A DNA stretch of 57,883 nucleotides, from positions 1,538,199-1,596,081 of the forward strand of contig NZ_HF570958.1 in NCBI RefSeq assembly GCF_001046855.1, in the 5' to 3' direction. Made by a program: the position numbers and the translations under genes. Origin of the DNA: Nostocoides japonicum T1-X7. Its GTDB lineage: Bacteria > Actinomycetota > Actinomycetes > Actinomycetales > Dermatophilaceae. The notes beneath the pieces were generated by a model that made no database searches, had not been told where the DNA came from, and saw only the letters and a list, made by a program, of their open reading frames with translations. This document shows, in pieces, positions 55,007 through 57,883 of this stretch (its first letter is position 1; each line of letters begins with the position of its first letter).

Positions 55007-55150
55007 GGGGTTGTCGTGGTCGCCGGCGCGATTCGACCACGACAAGCCCACACCTGCCGACACGCGCCGCCCACTGTCGAGGCGAACCACTCCCGGCGAC
55101 GAGGGCAGCCGGGATTGGACGGGACGGCCGGGGCTGGAATGCTGGCACCC

Positions 55151-56542
55151 ATGGCGCAGACGCAGGCCCCGACGACCCTCCTCATCCTCGGCGCTCACGG
55201 CGACCTCACCCACCGGCTGCTCCTGCCGGGCCTCGCGACCCTCCTCGACGCCGATCGCCACCGCCACGTACGTGTCGTCGGGGCCGATCGTGTCGAGGTG
55301 AGCCACGAGGACTGGACGGCCCTCGTCGCCGACTCCTTCGGCCTGGCCAAGGTCCCCAAGAAGGTGGCCGATCCGGTGCTCCGAAGGACGGCATACGTCC
55401 GAACCGACGTCCTCGACGCCAACTCCCTTCGGCAGGCTGTCGAGGCCGGTGGCGACGGGCCTCTCGTCATCTTCTTCGCGCTCCCGCCGCAGATCACGAT
55501 GAAGGCGTGCGAGATCCTCGCCCGTCTCGATCTCCCGGCGACGACCCGCCTGGCCCTCGAGAAGCCGTTCGGCACGGATCGCCGGAGCGCGGTCGCCTTC
55601 AACCGCCTGCTGTCTCGCGCCGTCCCCGAGGACAACATCTTCCGGATCGACCATTTCCTCGGCGTCTCAACGGTTCTCAATCTCATCGGTATGCGGTTCG
55701 CCAACCGGGTGCTCCAGCAGGTGTGGGACGGCGAGCAGATCGAGAAGGTCGAGATCGTCTACGACGAGGACCTCGCGCTCGAGGGACGGGCCGGGTACTA
55801 CGACGGAGCCGGCGCCCTCAAGGACATGCTCCAGAGCCACCTGCTCCAGATGCTCTCCATCTTCGCGATGGAGTCGATCGCGACCCTCGACGCCCGGGAG
55901 CTGCAGGAGCAGAAGTCGCAGGCGCTCCGCGCGACGCGGCTCTGGGGCGGCTCGCCGAAGCGGTCCTCGCGCCGGGCGCGCTACACGGCGGGAAGCATCG
56001 GAGACCGGGCCATCCCCGACTACGCGAAGGAGGAGGGCGTCGACCCCGCCCGCCACACCGAGACGCTGGCCGAGGTCACCCTCGAGGTCGTCAACAACCG
56101 GTGGAAGGGCGTCCCGTTCGTCCTACGTAGCGGGAAGGCCCTCGGCACACCGCGCAAGCAGGTCGTCGTCCACTTCCGGCCGGTCGCCCATGTGCCGAAG
56201 GGGTTCCGCGGGGAGACCGGCGGCGACCGCCTCGTCATCGATCTCAAGCCGGGCGGCGTGTCGTTCACCGTGACGATGAACGCCGAGGGAGACCCCCTCG
56301 ATCTCGAGCAGAAGACCCTCTCCGCGACCCTCGCCGCGCCGCGGATGCAGCCCTACGGCGAGGTCCTCGGGTACATCCTCGACGGCGACCAGCTGCTGTC
56401 GGTGGGCGGCGACGCGGCCGTCGACTGCTGGCGGATCATGGAGCCGGTCATCACGGCGTGGGCGGCGGACAAGGTTCCTCTCGAGTCGTATGCCGCGGGC
56501 TCGGCCGGCCCCGACGGCTGGCCCTCCAACGCCGACGCCTGA
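55151..56542 (+). CDS. Glucose-6-phosphate dehydrogenase-like protein (atypical active site)
   Basis: 463 residues. G6PD family: NADP loop LILGAHGDLTHRLLLPGL, ALEKPFGTD, RIDHFLG, the YYDGAGALKDMLQSHLLQML block with the catalytic His (QSHLLQ), and RSGKALGTPRKQVVVHFRP. The usual RIDHYLGKE reads RIDHFLGVS, so the active-site Lys is Val here; this suggests altered catalysis or substrate. Start ATG 55151 (alternative ATG 55139). Probably not the housekeeping zwf, which normally lies with tkt/tal/opcA. The repeat region downstream faces convergent kynA. Confidence 0.82.
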   Translation: MAQTQAPTTLLILGAHGDLTHRLLLPGLATLLDADRHRHVRVVGADRVEVSHEDWTALVADSFGLAKVPKKVADPVLRRTAYVRTDVLDANSLRQAVEAGGDGPLVIFFALPPQITMKACEILARLDLPATTRLALEKPFGTDRRSAVAFNRLLSRAVPEDNIFRIDHFLGVSTVLNLIGMRFANRVLQQVWDGEQIEKVEIVYDEDLALEGRAGYYDGAGALKDMLQSHLLQMLSIFAMESIATLDARELQEQKSQALRATRLWGGSPKRSSRRARYTAGSIGDRAIPDYAKEEGVDPARHTETLAEVTLEVVNNRWKGVPFVLRSGKALGTPRKQVVVHFRPVAHVPKGFRGETGGDRLVIDLKPGGVSFTVTMNAEGDPLDLEQKTLSATLAAPRMQPYGEVLGYILDGDQLLSVGGDAAVDCWRIMEPVITAWAADKVPLESYAAGSAGPDGWPSNADA

Positions 56543-56544
56543 GC

Positions 56545-56712
56545 GCTCCGCCGGCCGACGCCCAGGTCCGTCCGACGCCAGATGGTCCGCGGGCCGACGC
56601 CCAGCGTTCCAAGCCACACCGGATGCTTCGCAGGGCCGACGCCCAGCGTCCGACCCCACGCCCGATGGTCCGCAAGCCGACATCCAACGCCAGATCGACG
56701 CCCAGCGTTCAT
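56545..56712. repeat. Imperfect repeats built on GCCGACGCCCAGCGT
   Basis: About six GCCGACGCCCAG-type cores 20-45 bp apart, with CCAGATGGTCCGC/CCCGATGGTCCGC between. Immediately after the G6PD-like stop. Confidence 0.75.
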
Positions 56713-56723
56713 CGGCCCGGACC

Positions 56724-56812
56724 AGCTTTATCGGGTGACCCGATAAAGCTCAGTGTTCCGGGGTCACCCGATAAAGCGTGGACTCGGGGTTGTGGGGTGA
56801 CCCGATAAAGCT
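56724..56812. repeat. P1 palindrome cluster
   Basis: Perfect P1 at 56724-56750 (arms AGCTTTATCGGGT / ACCCGATAAAGCT), right half-copies at about 56759-56778 and 56794-56812. P2 is missing. Convergent gap G6PD-like/kynA. Nothing else was seen at 56543-56890 besides the two repeat groups. Confidence 0.9.
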
Positions 56813-56890
56813 GCTCGCCTCGCCCGGCCCTGCCCCTTCCGACCTGGCATGGACGGGCGTGACACGGACGGGCGCGGGCGGTCGGGGTGC

Positions 56891-57769
56891 TCAGGGGATC
56901 CGCGACCGGACGGCATACAGCTCGGGGAAGAAGGTGAGGTCGAGCGCGCGGCGCAGGAAGTCGACACCGCTGCTGCCGCCCGTCCCCGGCTTGTGCCCGA
57001 TCGTCCGGGTGACGACCTGCAGGTGCCGGAACCGCCACTCCTGGAAGTTGTCCTCGATGTCGACGAGCTCCTCACACGTCTCGTAGACCCCCCAGTGCTC
57101 GCCGGGGGCGGCGTACACCGCGGCGAAGACGTCGACGAGCCCCTCGTGGAGAGCGGGCGGCTGGGTCGCGTCGCGGTCGAGGACGTCCTGCGGGATGGCG
57201 TAGCCGCGGCGCGACAGGTAGGCGAGGAAGACGTCGTAGAGGCTCGGCTCGTGGAGCAGCTCGTCGAGCATGTGGTGGGCCGCGTCGTCGTGGTCGAAGA
57301 CCCGCACCATGTCGACGTTCTTGTTGCCGAGGAGGAACTCGACGGCGCGGTACTGGTAGCTCTGGAACCCGCTGCTCGTCGCGAGCCACGGCCGGATCTG
57401 GGCGTACTCGCTCGGCGTGAGCGTCGCGAGGACAGCCCACTGGTCGGTCAGCGTGTGCTGGATGTGCTTGACCCGTGCGAGCCGCTTGAGCGCCGGCTGC
57501 AGCTCGTCGGCCATGAGGAGTGAGCGCGCCGAGCGGAGCTCGTGGACGAGGAGCTTGAGCCACAGCTCGCTCGTCTGGTGCTGGATGATGAACAGCAGCT
57601 CGTCGTGCTGCGGCGGGTCGCTGCGCGGATGCTGCGCCGACAGGAGCCGGTCGAGGTCGAGATAGGTGCCGTAGGACAGGTCCTCGGAGAAGTCCGTGCG
57701 GATGCCCTCCTCCAGGTCGCGGCGGTTGGCGGTCCTCGTGACGGCATCGGCATCGGCATCGGACGGCAT
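56891..57769 (-). CDS. kynA: Tryptophan 2,3-dioxygenase
   Basis: 292 residues. Heme enzyme opening the indole ring of Trp to N-formylkynurenine, first step of the kynurenine pathway. Visible: YGTYLDLDRLLSAQ, DELLFIIQHQTSELWLKLLV (substrate His), SSGFQSYQYRAVEFLLGNKN, WRFRHLQVVTRTIGHKPGTG (heme His, C-terminal GTGGSSG loop). ATG 57769 has TACAGT seven bases upstream (leaderless); the frame continues to 57862 without support. Other kynurenine genes would be beyond the right edge. Confidence 0.94.
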   Translation of the reverse strand: MPSDADADAVTRTANRRDLEEGIRTDFSEDLSYGTYLDLDRLLSAQHPRSDPPQHDELLFIIQHQTSELWLKLLVHELRSARSLLMADELQPALKRLARVKHIQHTLTDQWAVLATLTPSEYAQIRPWLATSSGFQSYQYRAVEFLLGNKNVDMVRVFDHDDAAHHMLDELLHEPSLYDVFLAYLSRRGYAIPQDVLDRDATQPPALHEGLVDVFAAVYAAPGEHWGVYETCEELVDIEDNFQEWRFRHLQVVTRTIGHKPGTGGSSGVDFLRRALDLTFFPELYAVRSRIP

Positions 57770-57776
57770 ACCAGGC

Positions 57777-57782
57777 ACTGTA
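57777..57782 (-). promoter_or_regulatory. -10 box TACAGT, leaderless kynA mRNA
   Basis: Seven bases before ATG 57769 on the minus strand. The remaining 100 bp to the window edge show no gene. Confidence 0.5.
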
Positions 57783-57883
57783 TGCCGCGTGCCGCCCGCG
57801 CGGTCCGGCTCGGCATCCTCCCGCCCTGGCGGTCTGGCACCCGATCGGGGCCTGTGCACCACCCCGGCCGACCGGATGGCGGT

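Overview
The window is high-GC actinobacterial DNA: almost every third codon position is G or C, GTG starts are common, many genes have no ribosome binding site, and LGFP repeats, an LCP protein and an AccE epsilon subunit are present. From memory, the backbone fadE-type acyl-CoA dehydrogenase ... purE-purK ... gtrA ... cyclase-birA-accD5-accE ... maf matches the order in other Actinobacteria such as mycobacteria. The TagF/LicD wall-polymer genes and the gene style suggest a Micrococcales member, perhaps Intrasporangiaceae-like; this is inference, not a search result.

Layout. 0-9.4 kb: cell-wall glycopolymer genes (LCP ligase, two large TagF fusion proteins, a methyltransferase, a LicD-like transferase). 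9.6-12 kb: acyl-CoA dehydrogenase and selD. 12.1-18.5 kb: a set related to methylamine-dehydrogenase maturation: a Tat-exported, about 20-cysteine MauA-like protein fused to LGFP wall-binding repeats, a conserved partner, and an operon of an LLM oxidoreductase, MauE-like, MauD-like, a coupled 26-residue microprotein and a polytopic membrane protein. This is the best candidate for an undescribed system. 18.6-22.8 kb: UDP-sugar dehydrogenase, CoA-binding protein, purE-purK. 22.8-32.5 kb: purine catabolism (guanine deaminase, xanthine dehydrogenase xdhABC, 8-oxoguanine deaminase, purine permease fused to an OHCU-decarboxylase-like domain), sitting between purK and gtrA. 33.3-40.2 kb: GtrA, a two-component system, an adenylate cyclase, BirA, AccD5 and AccE. 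41-47 kb: a 12-codon ORF with an extended Shine-Dalgarno, aldo/keto reductase, DUF885 peptidase, Na+/H+ antiporter with a UBP zinc finger, Maf. 47-53.7 kb: PadR-controlled ABC exporter and a MerR-controlled acyl-CoA dehydrogenase/carboxylase operon. 53.9-57.8 kb: PfkB kinase, G6PD-like protein, tryptophan 2,3-dioxygenase.

Two DNA-level features stand out. Most gaps over about 150 bp hold palindromic or tandem repeats: a family with arms like CTTTATCGGGT/ACCCGATAAAG at four loci, a 59-bp element at two loci, and an approximately 63-bp hairpin array at 40.2-41.0 kb. The hexamer GTATGC (GCATAC) occurs about 85 times by hand count, several-fold over base-composition expectation, in different reading frames and often through otherwise rare codons such as ATA. 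Many genes also carry a TAnnnT -10 box 6-8 bases before the start codon, indicating leaderless mRNAs. No tRNA, rRNA, CRISPR, transposase or prophage gene was seen.
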